Shown: in pieces, positions 11,100 to 23,063 of the stretch
How positions within the stretch are numbered: the stretch's first letter is position 1
Layout: every line of letters begins with the position of its first letter
NCBI GenBank assembly: GCA_035578905.1
Contig: JAQJVL010000697.1
Coordinates: 248,001-312,000 of the forward strand
DNA from: Stictocephala bisonia
Taxonomy: Eukaryota; Arthropoda; Insecta; Hemiptera; Membracidae
Direction: 5' to 3'
DNA: 64,000 nucleotides
Program-made: the position numbers and the translations under genes
Notes under the pieces: generated by a model
Databases searched by the model: none
Told to the model about the DNA's origin: nothing
Seen by the model: the letters and a program-made list of their open reading frames with translations, nothing else

Positions 11100-14000
11100 T
11101 ATATAATACAAGCTGATATATCCATATATAACTGTACTGTATACATAACTTTATGTTTTAATTATGAATAACTAAAATTAGCTTTTAATTTTTTAAATAA
11201 TTGCAATAAGACTTGAGTTGTTTTGTAAATCAGCATTGTTTGTTGAAACCGCTCCAAAATAAAGACCTTATTTGTTTATTTATTAACATTCTAAAATTTG
11301 TTCTAGTTAAAAAAAATAGTTGAAATGAAAACATAAGCAAATTGGAAAATTCAATCAAATCAAGCTAAATTTAACATTTATTCAAGAATTTGTCAGAATT
11401 TAAATAATTAAAAATTGCTAAAGAAGTGATAATAATCTCTAAGGTTTAAAATATTTAATATTGTAAAAAGAAAAACGTGTATTTTACTTTTGGCAATCGT
11501 CAATCGACAATCGTGAGAGGTTTTGTGTTGTATGATGACTCACATATTATGCATTATTTTACTACCAAACACCCTCCCTTTAAAAAAAAAAAAGGGTTTC
11601 AACTCTTGAATCTAACCGAAAATAAGTGTGAACAATTTGTAAGAGTGTAGCGGTTTGCTCTTTCTCTACCTGGTACTTCGGCACTAGTTACATTTTTTTA
11701 TTGATAAAAAATGTCTGAATTTTTTATCAATAGACTGTCAGCGGAGAAGGTTAACCCTATATACGCCATGTATATTACCTTAAAACGCTACGCGATTTTG
11801 ATGGTTTCGTAAGGGTTTTTCTAAAAAATCATAAAAATTTATTCCCATCCCCTAAATATAGAGTGCTGCATATCATTTTGTTCACAAAGATACAAATAAT
11901 TAGAAGGAATATAAGTTAGCACTTACCAATGAAGTTGGTGCATGTAGTATCTTCGGAAAAGTTGAAAAGTTAATTTTTCAAACAAATCTTCTAAGTTTGG
12001 ACACATATAAGTCAACCACCAATAATGTAGCACAATTTTCACTAATGTACAAAAGTTGCAGAATCTTAACAGGAATAAAAATATATATACACAATAGTAG
12101 ATAAACCAAAGGTAAAATTAAAAAATGTCAAAAAAAAGGAACTATATACACAAATTTTTGGGGGTCATGTCATGTCAAGTCAGTAATGTCACTGTTGTCA
12201 CTTATATTTTCGTCATCTAAAACACCCCGAATAGCACTACTACGTGATAATTCACGGTTAAACGCTATTCTTAACATCAAACAACAGTTAATGTAATGTT
12301 TTTTTTAAAGCTCTTAAACAATAATTCTTTACTTAAAAAAGTAATCTCTTCAGAAAAAAAAAATACTGGATTCAGACTTCAGCCAGTACATTACGAATAG
12401 TACAAGTTGTGCCTAAACGTTTTAAAGGAGATTTATACAATTTCTTGAATTCTGCTAACTTAACTTAAACAATGAATGACTTACTTTTTAAAGTAAGAAA
12501 GTAATGTTTGTTAATATTATATTTCCCTGAAAGCTTAAATTAAAATATAGTTGTAATATTCACAAAGTAGTTAATATTCCCAATTTTAATCACCCAAATC
12601 TCATATCATAAAATTCATAATAAACAGTTTTTAACACCCCCCCCCCCCCCGAACCCCAAGTATATCTGGTGATGTGACAATTTATGGAACCCTACCTATT
12701 GCTTATGCAGGTTGTTCTTATTGTATTAATTATATAATGTTGTATTTAATTATTTTTCTAGCCAGCTTTAAAATACCTTTTTAAAAAAATGTCTACCTCA
12801 ACAAGTAATTATTGTCTGTCGTATGTTAAACGCAGTAGGCCTACTCTTGACAACATCGCACGTCAGAGCTACACCCGCCGCGCTCATGTCGAGTCGGGAC
12901 GTCATTAAATAAAGTTTACACACTTACTAACGTTTAGTCGTAATTTTGGCTCATCTAGTTTTAATTTCATATGTTCATCTGGGTCCCAATATGTTACTTG
13001 CGCTTTCTTTATCATATTTTTTTTAGATAACTTGAGGTCAAGCCCTCGTCATTGTTGTAGATTAACACGTATAGTGTATTGTTGTTTTATTTTTACAGGT
13101 CTAACAATAGTTCAATTAAATATTAAACCAACAATCATAAATGTCTGGTCTACTTTAAAATTGTGGTTGGCCGAACTGTTTTAGCAAGTGTATTGCCGAC
13201 AGATCACATGTGATTGATGAGATTGACGTGTATAAATGTTGAGTACGAGAGAACTGCGTGACCATGCGGCGTCCAGGTGTGCCACATACAACTTACAATA
13301 CCGTGAGGACCGTTCGGGTGCCACTTGGCACTCGATTGGGCAACAAGCATCGCTTGTCCTTCCCTCCCGCATCTGTTCAGAGGTTGCCCTAAAAAAGTTG
13401 TCTACCTGCCATTTTATTTCTTCAAACCTATTTTATCCACAGTACGTCATAATTTCTCGGAATAACTCGAATAGGCGGATGATTGCGAAATGCAAAAAGT
13501 TTATATTTGCCGAGTTATAGGAAAAAAAGAAATGCAAAAATGAAAGGTGGATAAACTACCACAAAATGTTGTGTCAAATGCAGACTTAATTTAATATTAC
13601 TGTATAAATTAGGAACGTATTAGGCCTAATGACTTCCAACCCCCCTCCCCTCAGGGGTTGCAGTTTGTTTGTACTTGTGTGGTAATCTGTAACCAGGTTA
13701 GAGGTTTACTGGCTCTCTTATTTTGTGGCAGTAATTTTAATTTATGTGTCTTATCAGTTTGGGTAAGTATGTGTTTAGTACAACAGCTGCGAGATCTACG
13801 ATGAAGTTAAAATGGAATGTAAAGGTAATTCATTTACAAAGTACCGTCACTCGGAGAGCATCAGTGGTGTAAAAGGGCCGAGGAAGGGTAGTGAGTGCAT
13901 AATAACTCACTAGAGGAGGGTGCTCAGTGAGAAATATGCCTGTTTGTAAACAAATAGGACATTTTTTTAAATATTACAACCATCTCTTAGATTGGTCCAA

Positions 14001-14234
14001 GATGTTCTGACACGTTGTAAAGATCTATAATTATTTGTGACACAGATATGGTTGCACAATACAGTGTTAACAGTCGGTATTATAATACTAGCTTTAGTCA
14101 GGCAAATGAATAAATTTATTAATTAATGTCAGGTGGAAGCATTTACTGAGACACCACCTGACTGCTTCATTTGAGTGTGAGCACGGAAGTAATTTTTACA
14201 CGAAACTACCAAAAACACATCTAAACCATATTGA
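11100..14234. other. unassigned AT-rich stretch
   Basis: No supported gene. It contains a short perfect hairpin (11699-11732) and a C homopolymer run at about 12638-12651. The overlapping short frames at 13181-13520 on both strands lack motifs and are not annotated. Confidence 0.45.
11699..11732. repeat. short perfect hairpin
   Basis: Arms of 14 bases (TATTGATAAAAAAT and its exact complement) are separated by GTCTGA. The AT content makes a chance origin possible. No gene end is next to it, so I do not call a terminator. Confidence 0.6.
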
Positions 14235-15125
14235 TCATGTCCACATATCGTAACTGTGGTGGAAGTGTTGTGAATGGTGAGTATCGCTGGAGGGAACTGT
14301 GGGTGTGTGTGTGTGGTGTGGCCTAGTAGGCCAGGCAGTGGCGTTGAGAACCGGTTCTCCAGTGAGTTGTTCTGCTGCAATCTTTCCCCAGTCAGTCTGA
14401 CAGAGCTGCTGAAGTGTTGTGTGAACTGCGAGTGACTCTGTAGGGAACAGTGTGCAGTGTAGCTGTAGTAGGGCAACCAGTGGAATTGGGGAACCGGTTC
14501 TCCTCTGAGATATTTTCGGCAATCAATCCCCAGTCATTCTGACAAAGCTGTTTGTTAGAGGATTGATTAAATAGGGATTGATGCTGCAAGGAGCAGTGTG
14601 GCCTTAGAAGGCCAGCCAGTGGAATTGGGAACTGGAAATATTTTCAACAATCAATTTCCAGTCAGTCTGACAGAGCTGTTGAAGGATTGCGTAAATAGCG
14701 AGTTACGCTGGAGGAAGCAGTGTATAGCGTGGCCGTATTAGGCCAGGTAGTGGCGTTTAGAACTGGTTCTCCAGTGAGTTATTTTGCTGCAATACACCCC
14801 CCAGTCAGTCTGACAGAGCTGCCGAAGTATTTTGTGAATCGTGAGTATTGATGTTGGGAACGTGGCCGTAGTAGGCCAGGCAGTGGTGTTGAGAACCGGT
14901 TCTCCAGTAAGCTATTATTCCGCAATCTATCTCCAGTCGTTCTGACATAACTCCTGAACTATAGTGTGAGTGGCGGGTGACGCTGGAGGGAACAGTGTTT
15001 GTTGTGACCGTAGTAGAGTAGGCCAGACGGCGGCGTTGAGAACCTGTTCTCCAGTGTTATAGTGGTCTTGGAGTTAGTTTGCCGCAATCCATCCTCCGTC
15101 AGTCTGACAGAGCTACCAGGAGTAG
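14235..15125. repeat. diverged tandem repeat, about 135-145 bp, six copies
   Basis: Recurring blocks in each copy are 'aaccggttctccagtgag' (near 14349, 14490, 14760, 14895 and 15040), 'ccagtcagtctgacagagct', and a 'gtagtaggccaggcagtgg' block. The copies are imperfect with indels. Overlapping open frames on the minus strand (14129-14589 and 14959-15192) are by-products of the repeat. Confidence 0.88.
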
Positions 15126-15767
15126 AGCTTGTTTCTCTCCAGATAGCAATCATTGTTTTAACTTGTAAATGGTTAGTCTTGTTTGATCCCACTGCAACTC
15201 AATGCTGTATCTGGATACAAAAACTGGTTAAGTTTTCCTCATTTCGATTCTTTCAAATCTTTTGTAAATAGTTACGATTCGTAGAAAACTAATATCGTGG
15301 TAAATGTTAGAATGGAAATACCTTAAATTTGTGATAGTGGTCTTAATTGATTTGCGAGTCATTGATACATTTAATATATTTGTAAATGTTTGGTAACGTT
15401 ACAGTCCGATCTGTCCTGTAGTTCCTCACATGTGGTAAATATGTTTGATTCGTACCTGTCCGAGTTTCTATGGCATCTTAGAATTCAAAAAGTTGATTGC
15501 AATGTGTAATACGGATGGACTGTTATTAACAAGTGAAGAAAAATCTCACTGAATATAGTTCCAATATCTATAATACCAAATAATTGAAATCTTTTACTCC
15601 ATTGAGTTGAGTTTCAAATTGTGGAAAATAAAACAGTCCCTTAAGTGCTTACAAGTTGTAAACTTCAAAAACTGACAATTTGTTAAGGAGACAGAAAACG
15701 ATGAGAAGGGATTGTGTCTGTGTGTGTTATAGGTCAACTGATCAATACCGCATTGGTACCAAGTGTC
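15126..15767. other. unassigned sequence
   Basis: Non-repetitive sequence up to the left target duplication of the Harbinger element. Nothing recognised. Confidence 0.5.
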
Positions 15768-16008
15768 TAAGGCCCGGTGCACACGAGCGAGAATCGCAAA
15801 AAGCCAATCGCCGCGATCGTCACTGTTGCGATTCCGTAGTGTATTGAATCAAATGGAGCAGTGCACACAAGCGAGCGCCAGTTAGCCGATCGCAGCGAGA
15901 TCGCGCGATCCCGCAAATACTGGCCACTGTTTCAAAATCGCAACCGATCGCGGCCATTTGCTACTGAACCTTGAACGGCCCCATACAAACCATTACTGAG
16001 CAATTTGG

Positions 16009-16540
16009 TAGTATTAGTGGGGTTGAGGGGGGAAGTGGTCGTTGCTGGAGGGGGCTATAAGTCAGCTGATTCAAAATAGTCCGCACTCTGCAGTACAGCA
16101 ATAACATCTCGTATTAGAGGGGTGAAGTGGTCGTTGTTAGAGGAGGCTATTAGTCAGCTGATTCAAAATAGTCTGCACTCTGCAGTACAGCAATAACATC
16201 TCGTATTAGAGGGGTGAAGTGGTCGTTGTTAGAGGAGGCTATTAGTCAGCTGATTCAAAATAGTCTGCACTCTGCAGTACAGCAATAACATCTCGTATTA
16301 GAGTGGATGAGGGGGGAAGTGGTCGTTGCTAGATGAGGCTATTAGTCAGCTGATTCAAAATAGTCTGCACTCTGCAGTACAGCAATAACATCTCGTATTA
16401 GAGTGGATGAGAGGGGAAGTGGTCGTTGCTAGATGAGGCTATTAGTCAGCTGATTCAAAATAGTCTGCACTCTGCAGTACAGCAATAACATCTCGTATTA
16501 GAGTGGATGAGGGGGGAAGTGGTCGTTGTTGGATGAGGCA
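16009..16540. repeat. 92/100-bp tandem array, about 5.5 copies
   Basis: The unit contains GAAGTGGTCGTTG and CAGCTGATTCAAAATAGTC. Copies start at 16032, 16124, 16216, 16316, 16416 and 16516, so the spacing changes from 92 to 100 bp when a GGATGAGG-type insertion appears. The array is inside the Harbinger element and abuts the 59-bp array directly. Confidence 0.95.
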
Positions 16541-16945
16541 ACCTCCATTATGCGCACGTAACTACTGTTACACTACATGGATATGGTTGGAAATAAGTAA
16601 CAACCATTAGGCGCACGTAACTACTGTTACACTACATGGATATGGTTGGAAATAAGTAACAACCGTTAGGCGCACGTAACTACTGTTACACTACATGGAT
16701 ATGGTTGGAAATAAGTAACAACCATTAGGCGCACGTAACTACTGTTACACTACATGGATATGGTTGGAAATAAGTAACAACCATTAGGCGCACGTAACTA
16801 CTGTTACACTACATGGATATGGTTGGAAATAAGTAACAACCATTAGGCGCACGTAACTACTGTTACACTACATGGATATGGTTGGAAATAAGTAACAACC
16901 ATTAGGCGCACGTAACTACTGTTACACTGCATGGATATGGTTAAA
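16541..16945. repeat. 59-bp tandem array, about 7 copies
   Basis: The unit begins CAACCATTAGGCGCACGTAA and ends GGTTGGAAATAAGTAA. It is almost perfect (CAACCGTTAGG in one copy, ACTGCATGG in the last), which points to recent amplification. It is inside the Harbinger element. Confidence 0.96.
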
Positions 16946-17222
16946 AATAAAATCAAAGCAAATCGCTTTAAGATTCATTACCATTACAATTTCCAAAAGT
17001 AACAAAAGACAGGCGGTAATGATAATACAGCAGACAATTATTATTATTTGTTAATTATTGTCAATTACAGATAAGACGTCAGAAGAATTGTTAGCAGTCA
17101 ACAGTAACTCAGGAATTTTGCGCCAAAAGTATGCTGCTGCACAATCGGCTAACCTCGGAGGTGTTCGGATATTTTCGTCTGTAGAACGAGTATTTCCCCC
17201 ACCACAATCATCACATTGCTCA

Positions 17223-17835
17223 CTGCTCAGTAGGGATGGGAAATGTAGTTCATCAGACGGAGTTAGTTCACTCCGGAGTTATAATGACTCGGAACTAGTT
17301 CCGCGGAGTCGTTCCAACTCCGAACGTCGTTCCAGTTCAACATGGAGCGAAGCTCTAGTGAGTCGCTCCGAGTGGATGCGCGCGCAACTCGTACTTCACT
17401 CCTTTGTTTTGATCGTTCCAACAACTCCGGAACTATGTTAGTTCCATGGAGTGGGGAGAGATACGTCGACACTGCAGCCGCTCTGACAGTGGTTGCGCGC
17501 GCATCTCGTTCTCACTCCTTTCTGTTGGTAGTTCCAAAAAGATAAATCCAGTCTATTATTGCATTGTTTTAGGTTATATCCAGCTAACAATTTGAATTGT
17601 GTATTTTATTTAATTATTTTACAAAGAAAAATTATGGATGTCTGAGGAATTTTCCAGCAGAAAGTAAAGTATTGTATATTTTATATGCGTATATTTATGA
17701 CATATAATACTCATTTATTCTAGTTCCGAAATGAACTAGTTCCGCACTAGCACTCGGAGTTGGAGTTGTAACTCCTTAACCGGAGTAGTTCCTTTATTGT
17801 CGTTCACTCCGGAGTTACCCATCTCTACTGCTCAG
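17223..17835. mobile_element. hAT-type MITE, 597 bp, 8-bp target duplication
   Basis: The exact 8-bp duplication CTGCTCAG (17223-17230 and 17828-17835) brackets an element beginning TAGGGATGGG and ending with the complement of TAGAGATGGG, typical hAT-like termini. The interior is full of palindromic ACTCCGGAGT and GGAACTAGTTCC words, including inverted subterminal copies. It has no transposase. Open frames at 17058-17545 cross it in both directions and come from the palindromes. It is nested inside the larger Harbinger element. Confidence 0.9.
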
Positions 17836-17898
17836 TAATGATTTATAAGCGGCCGATTAAGGTTCTGTCCATTTGCGATAGTTTGCGACGCCGTAGTG

Positions 17899-18685
17899 TT
17901 AAGGCCGGTTTTCACATAGGGTACCGTGCTCCTACCGTGTACCTGTCGCGCTTTTTCAGCAGTAGGGACCCGGCTACTGTCGTGCACCTACCGTGTCCCT
18001 GTCGTTCTCCAGTCCTCCCTCACTTACAGAAACAGAATTTTCTATATAGCACGTTTTGCTAAAGTGTAAACGTGGCTTTAGAATATAGAACTCTATTCTG
18101 TCACCGAAATGGATCAGGACGTTACGGATATTGTTATTGCTTGAGCGATTTATTCAACAGTTTAAAAATAAATAAATAAGAAGAAACGGTCGAAACAATA
18201 TTGGGTTCAGCCTCTGTATCGAACTAGAGAAGAGGAAGGGGAGTTTCAAATACCTTTGAGCCGGTTAAGAGATGACTCTGAAAATTTACGTAAATATTTC
18301 AGGACGAGTTATCCGATGTTCGAATATCTCCTTCTACAGTGTAGAGACAGTTTAAATACAAAAAATGCAATCGATCGGCAATTTTCGGAGGAGGTCGGGA
18401 ACACCCGAACTAGCAAAAGCAGGGGTCGGGCGGCGACGTAGGGTGACATGTAAGGCATTTTCACCTGGACCTGACCCACCGTGCGCCTGTGTGCTCAGAC
18501 TGCCTACCGATCATAGTCGCCGATCGCTCAGTGGAGCGATCGAAAACAGCACGACATGAGCACGACAGGTCATGTGAAAATCGTAAACTGCTTTCCCATA
18601 CAAAATAAATGAATTGGACCATTTTTGGATTCCATGTGACACGACACGGTAGGAGCACGTTACCCTACGTGAAAACCTGTCTTTA
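17899..18685. mobile_element. small PIF/Harbinger element, TTA target duplication
   Basis: Left terminus AGGCCGGTTTTCACATAGGG begins at 17902. The right terminus is its inverted near-copy ending at 18682. TTA flanks both (17899-17901 and 18683-18685). The inverted similarity extends into CGTGCTCCTACCGTGT on each side. A HARBI1-like N-terminal fragment (18180-18440) lies inside. At 781 bp it is a deletion derivative, nested in the 15.8-20.0 kb Harbinger only 63 bp after the hAT MITE. Confidence 0.88.
18180..18440 (+). pseudogene. HARBI1-like transposase, N-terminal fragment
   Basis: The frame reads a WVQPLYRTREEEGEF stretch and then LRDDSENLRKYFRTSYPMFE. This matches the start of HARBI1-type Harbinger nucleases ('W..P....R...GEF..L...LR.D...F..YFRMS...FD.LL'). 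It starts without a clear initiation codon and ends at TAG after GRAAT near 18441. All DDE catalytic residues are missing. It belongs to the 781-bp element. Confidence 0.8.
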
Positions 18686-19559
18686 GTCTATTGGGCGGTG
18701 CACACGGGCCGCTGTTGACCGCCAGAACGCCGAAACTCGGGACGTACTGCTCTTGCAATATGGATGACAGTGGGTTTGATCCGAACTGTTCATATTGTGC
18801 ATTATTATTATCTTGTAATATTAGAAAAAATTTAAATTTTTGGAACCCTTTTTGTTACTTAAACACAAATTTCAGATTAATATGTCGTTCGTTCGTTTTT
18901 CTAATAACGTTTTTTATAAAGTTTTCCCCTAGTTGTTATAATGAATTTTTACTTACACTATATGTTGTAGTGATGTAAAATTAAATGTTTAAACGTTCTA
19001 TTGTGCATATTATAATTTTTTATTATTAGAAAACATTAAAATATTGGGTATTTTTATTACTAAATCATTAATTTCACATTAATATTTTGGTCATTTGTTT
19101 TTTTCTAGTAAAACTTTTTTACATATATTACTATATATTGTTACCCTATTTGTTACTTTAAGAAAGAAGCTGTAACTATTGAGGTTTAAAAAAAAATATA
19201 ATATCTATATTCAATGCAATTAAAGATATAACAATTTTTGAATTAGCAGTTAGGAAAAAATTAATATTGTTACCATAGGAAATATCTGCCTATCTTTATA
19301 ATATAGCAATATTGTATATAAATATATCTAAATGCAATACAAGATTGTCTATACAAGAAAGGAATATATTTTCGTGGAATATAAATGTAGCGGAAAAATA
19401 TTAGCAGATATATTTAAGTGTGACAAACTTAATGGTTTAGTCTCAAAAATTTTCAAACACTTTTTAAATGTGGCAATTAAAAACAAAATACATAATTTTC
19501 GAAACAATAGTACCATCATAAAAATAAAAATACCTGTTTGAGGGTTCGCAAATAATTTT
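18686..19559. other. AT-rich interior of the Harbinger element
   Basis: The only mark is GGGCGGTGCACACGGGCC at about 18695. It looks like a second, unpaired Harbinger terminus (compare GGCCCGGTGCACACGAGC at 15771). The rest is AT-rich with no recognised product. Confidence 0.45.
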
Positions 19560-19843
19560 AACTTACTGTACCTTATTGTCATTGCTACCATTTCCATAGG
19601 TGGAATCGCAAGTCGTATATTAGTGTTTTGCCTCTTGTTATAATCTGTCAACTTATCAACTAGTTCATTAAATGAAAGAATGCTCATACGAAATAAATTG
19701 AAACATTTATTCTCATCTTCTTTCACGTCGTTAAACAAGTTAACGAAAGCCCCCTTTAGACGTCTGGAACTCAAATGTGGATGGGTCAAAAGACGTCTAT
19801 AATTAGACGAAAACAAATAATTATAAGACATATACATAAGCAC
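19560..19843 (-). pseudogene. HARBI1-like transposase, N-terminal fragment
   Basis: The minus-strand frame opens at 19843 (MLMYMSYNYLF) and shows the Harbinger N-terminal pattern: LKGAFVNLFNDVKEDENKCF, LFRMSILSFNELVDKL, KRQNTNIRLAIPP, then MVAMTIRY. Family proteins continue here with 'TLRYLA'. In this copy the similarity stops at about 19560, either at an exon end or at a break, and the DDE nuclease core is not found. It lies about 150 bp inside the right terminus of the 4.2-kb element and points inward, as expected for that element's own transposase. Confidence 0.82.
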
Positions 19844-19997
19844 AAGCCTTTACTAACGCCTTGACAAATCCATTTGGAATTAAAAGATATTTTCAGAGGT
19901 TAACACGATTCTTGCTCGTGCAGTGAATGCGAATCGTACCAGGACCGATCCCGGCGATCGGCTTCTTGCGATTATCGCTCGTGTGCACCGGGCCTAA

Positions 19998-21200
19998 CCA
20001 ACATAAAACAGCTGTGCTGTATCGTGCGATCAGCAGTAATGTTGACTTTGCATGTCGCTTGCGTTCTGTTTGAGATGTTTTATCACATTACAGTCGTTGT
20101 TTGTGCGCCAATACAGTTTGTTAGTTATGAATGCAGCAGGCCAAACAACATATAACAGCTGTGCTGTATCGTGCGATCAGCTGTTTGTAGTACAGTAATG
20201 TTGATCTTGCATGTCGCTTGCGTTCTGTTTGTGATGTTGTATCACAATACAGTCGTTGTTTGTGCGCCAATACAGTTTGTTAGTCATGAATGCAGCAGAC
20301 CAAACAACATATAACAGCTGTGCTGTATCGTGCGATCAGCTGTTTGTAGTACTGAAATGTTGATCTTGCATGTCGCTTGCGTTCTGTTTGTGATGTTGTA
20401 TCACAATACAGTCGTTGATGTGCGCCAATACAGTTTGTTAGTTATGAATGCAGCAGACCAAACAACATATAACAGCTGTGCTGTATCGTGCGATCAGCTG
20501 TTTGTAGTACTGAAATGTTGACCTTGCATGTCGCTTGCGTTCTGTTTGTGATGTATCACAATACAGTCGTTTGTGCGCCAATACAGTTTGTTAGTTATGA
20601 ATGCAGCAGACCAAACAACATATAACAGCTGTGCTGTATCGTGCGATCAGCTGTTTGTAGTACTGAAATGTTGACCTTGCATGTCGCTTGCGTTCTGTTT
20701 GTGATGTTGTATCACAATACAGTCGTTGTTTGTGCGCCAATACAGTTTGTTAGTTATGAATGCAGCAGACCAAACAACATATAACAGTTGTGCTGTATCG
20801 TGCGATCAGCTGTTTGTAGTACTGAAATGTTGACCTTGCATGTCTTGCGTTCTGTTTGCGATGTTGTATCACAATACAGTCGTTGTTTGTGCGCCAATAC
20901 AGTTTGTTAGTTATGAATGCAGCAGACCAAACAACATATAACAGTTGTGTTGTATCGTGCGATCAGCTGTTTGTAGTAAAGTAATGTTGACCTTGCATAT
21001 CGCTTGCGTTCTGTTTGCGATGTTGTATCACAATACAGTCGTTTTTTGTGCGCCAATACAGTTTGTTAGTTATGAATGCAGCAGACCAAACAACATATAA
21101 CAGTTGTGCTGTATCGTGCGATCAGCTGTTTGTAGTAAAGTAATGTTGACCTTGCATATCGCTTGCGTTCTGTTTGCGATGTTGTATCACAATAAGGTCG
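19998..21200. repeat. 159-bp tandem array, about 7.5 copies
   Basis: Repeated blocks are AACAGCTGTGCTGTATCGTG, ATCAGCTGTTTGTAGTA and ATGAATGCAGCAGACCAAAC. The last starts at about 20127, 20286, 20444, 20597, 20756, 20912 and 21072. The first partial unit starts immediately after the TAA of the Harbinger right end, so the transposon landed at the edge of the array or the array grew from its flank. Confidence 0.95.
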
Positions 21201-21500
21201 TTGGTGGACGAACTGTCCTACACATCATCACTGAACGGGAAACCTTGGTGGGATATAATTAATAAATGGAAATAATGTATTTCTACGACTTTCCTGGCAG
21301 GGCATGAAGGACGGCCGACTAACTATCCTACACATCATCACTGAATGTGAAACCTTGGTTGTGTATTATTAATAAATGGCAATAATGAAGTTCTACGACT
21401 GTCCTTGCATTTCATGAAGTACGATCGACGATCTGTCCCACATATCATCACTGAACGTGAAACCTTGGTTGGATAATATTAATAAATGGCAATAGTAGGG
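21201..21500. repeat. about 112-bp tandem repeat, 2.5 copies
   Basis: Units share CACATCATCACTGAACG, GAAACCTTGGT and ATTAATAAATGGCAATA. They follow directly on the 159-bp array. Confidence 0.88.
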
Positions 21501-22842
21501 TAAGGATTTAGATCTTTTAGAGCGAGATACAGAGTGAGTTTTAATAAGCAGATGTTTTCATCGGTTTTATGTTAAAATTAATTCTCTTTTTTAGTGTTAT
21601 TACTTGGGTTTATGTCGGTGCTGGTAAAATTAGTGTTGTATTTATCCATGTGTACACGTAAGTATCGACTACTTAATTTCGAATAGCTGGTTTGGGGTAA
21701 ATTGAACAGTCACACCCATCTGGCCGTGCGGTTGTGTTTGTCAGTACACTTTCTCCCTTGGCCGCCCACCAGGGAGTGTACAAGTGGTTTGACACAGCAA
21801 TGTGCCTAGGCCAAGTATTGTCTAGGGAGAAATGTACGTAGCTCTATATAAACAAGTATGAAAATGGTTTTGTGATTTAAATAATAAAGATAGGACAGAA
21901 TTGAATAACAGCAATACTTACTGTGTTTTACTGCATAATACTTAAAGGAATTACATAAAATAATGAGGTCATTTTATATGATTTCCTTATTATTTTGATG
22001 GGATTGAATAACACTTGACGAGAAGATTGACGAAGGCTAGTTTGATTTCTCCGAGAAAAATCTTGTATTCTATGTCAGATATGTCTGTTGTAGTGGGCAA
22101 GGACTTGTGTGTATTGTAAGGTCTAACGATCACTAAAAGGGGATATTCAACAACAGAAATTCCCTCGCCCGTATTGATATCAATCGTTCTTTGTAACACC
22201 ATGTGAATGTTTCTTAGTACTTCTTTCTTCTACGTTCATATGCCGAGAGAAGAAGAAGAAGCGTGGAAAATGGTTGGCGCCACCTTTGTCGGCGCTGGTT
22301 TGGATTGGAATTTTCCCACCACGTCGGTTGGAAGGGCTCGTGCCTGCCTGTGGAGGTCAAGACCTCGTTATCACGAATTAACTAAAGACTTATTTACTGA
22401 GAAAGTGTGCAGATGTAGTCAGTCACCATGTTGGATTTATATCCCCTTAAGAGCTCAGTTAAGTTCGGTAAAGCAATGTGATTTAACGATTTGTTGAAAA
22501 TTATAATTATCACGTAGTTTAAAAGAGTGTAAAACCCATAAGAGTGGATCCGCCTTTCAATTTTAAAAAAATATTGATTTGTAATGGTAAAAATAGTGAA
22601 TTATAGTTTATTAGTTTTATGAAAAAACAAGCGAACGATCAATTTTTAAAAAATACAATCCACTAGTAACTTACGCTCCTTCAAACTACGTAAACATGCT
22701 AAAGTACAAGTGCTGTACCGCATTTAAAAATGCTCGATTATATGACTACCTCTGAGGTTTCACATTGTAGAGCCCTAACCTGGTATACCAAATTTGAGAC
22801 CATCTCTATACATCCTGCATACAACATATATTTTAGTAGTCT
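21501..22842. other. unassigned stretch
   Basis: Two modest open frames exist (minus 21990-22202 and plus 22207-22497, start codons back to back). Neither has a motif I recognise. The minus frame lies downstream of the virus-like cluster in the same orientation and could be a worn member of it. I cannot support that from sequence alone. Confidence 0.4.
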
Positions 22843-22844
22843 CG

Positions 22845-23045
22845 TCACTTCCTCTTTGTAACACTGTGGATGACGTAGTATTTGTGTCCTTTTAGCTCTG
22901 AACATTTCCTCGTTAGCAGAACGTTGGACTTTGATTGAGTGTTAAATCTAACAACTAGTGTTTGAATAAACTGCTTTGATGCCATCTTTGTCTTCTGGTC
23001 TTGTGGTGCCTTCTGAGGTGATACCTCCTCGGAGTCGCATGTCAT
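22845..23045 (-). pseudogene. virus-like cluster gene F: short fragment, function unknown
   Basis: Starts at ATG 23045, only 18 bases after the stop of gene E, and reads 66 codons to TGA at 22845. After a methionine at residue 21 (MASKQF) comes LVVRFNTQSKSNVLL and then KCSELKGHKYYVIHSVTKRK. The 'L..G..Y.V.......' pattern recalls the start of small OB-fold-like proteins that I associate, from memory, with this type of element. Beyond the TGA another frame continues for about 20 codons with coding-like composition (about 22770-22840), so the gene is probably frameshifted. Assignment is tentative. Confidence 0.4.
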
Positions 23046-23063
23046 ACTGGTGCTTCGGTGAAG

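Larger units (their letters stand above)
15768..19997. mobile_element. PIF/Harbinger DNA transposon (4.2 kb) with TAA target duplication, host to nested elements
   Basis: The left end at 15771 (GGCCCGGTGCACACGAGCGA) and the right end at 19994 are inverted copies that stay similar for about 50 bases. Each is flanked by TAA (15768-15770 and 19995-19997), matching the TWA duplications of PIF/Harbinger. A HARBI1-like N-terminal fragment on the minus strand near the right end (19560-19843) supports the class. The body also holds two tandem arrays (16009-16945), a hAT MITE (17223-17835) and a second, smaller Harbinger (17899-18685), so its original length was much shorter. The rest of the transposase and the Myb-like accessory gene are not visible. 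Confidence 0.87.

Noticed and set aside
12630..12655. C homopolymer run
   Set aside because: Simple low-complexity tract, and length may be an assembly estimate.
13181..13520. Two opposed small frames
   Set aside because: No recognisable motif or neighbouring evidence on either strand.
17058..17545. Four overlapping open frames
   Set aside because: They lie across the palindromic hAT MITE and its flank and have no conserved motif.
22207..22497. 96-codon plus-strand frame
   Set aside because: Opposite strand to the virus-like cluster, no motif, ordinary length for chance in this region.
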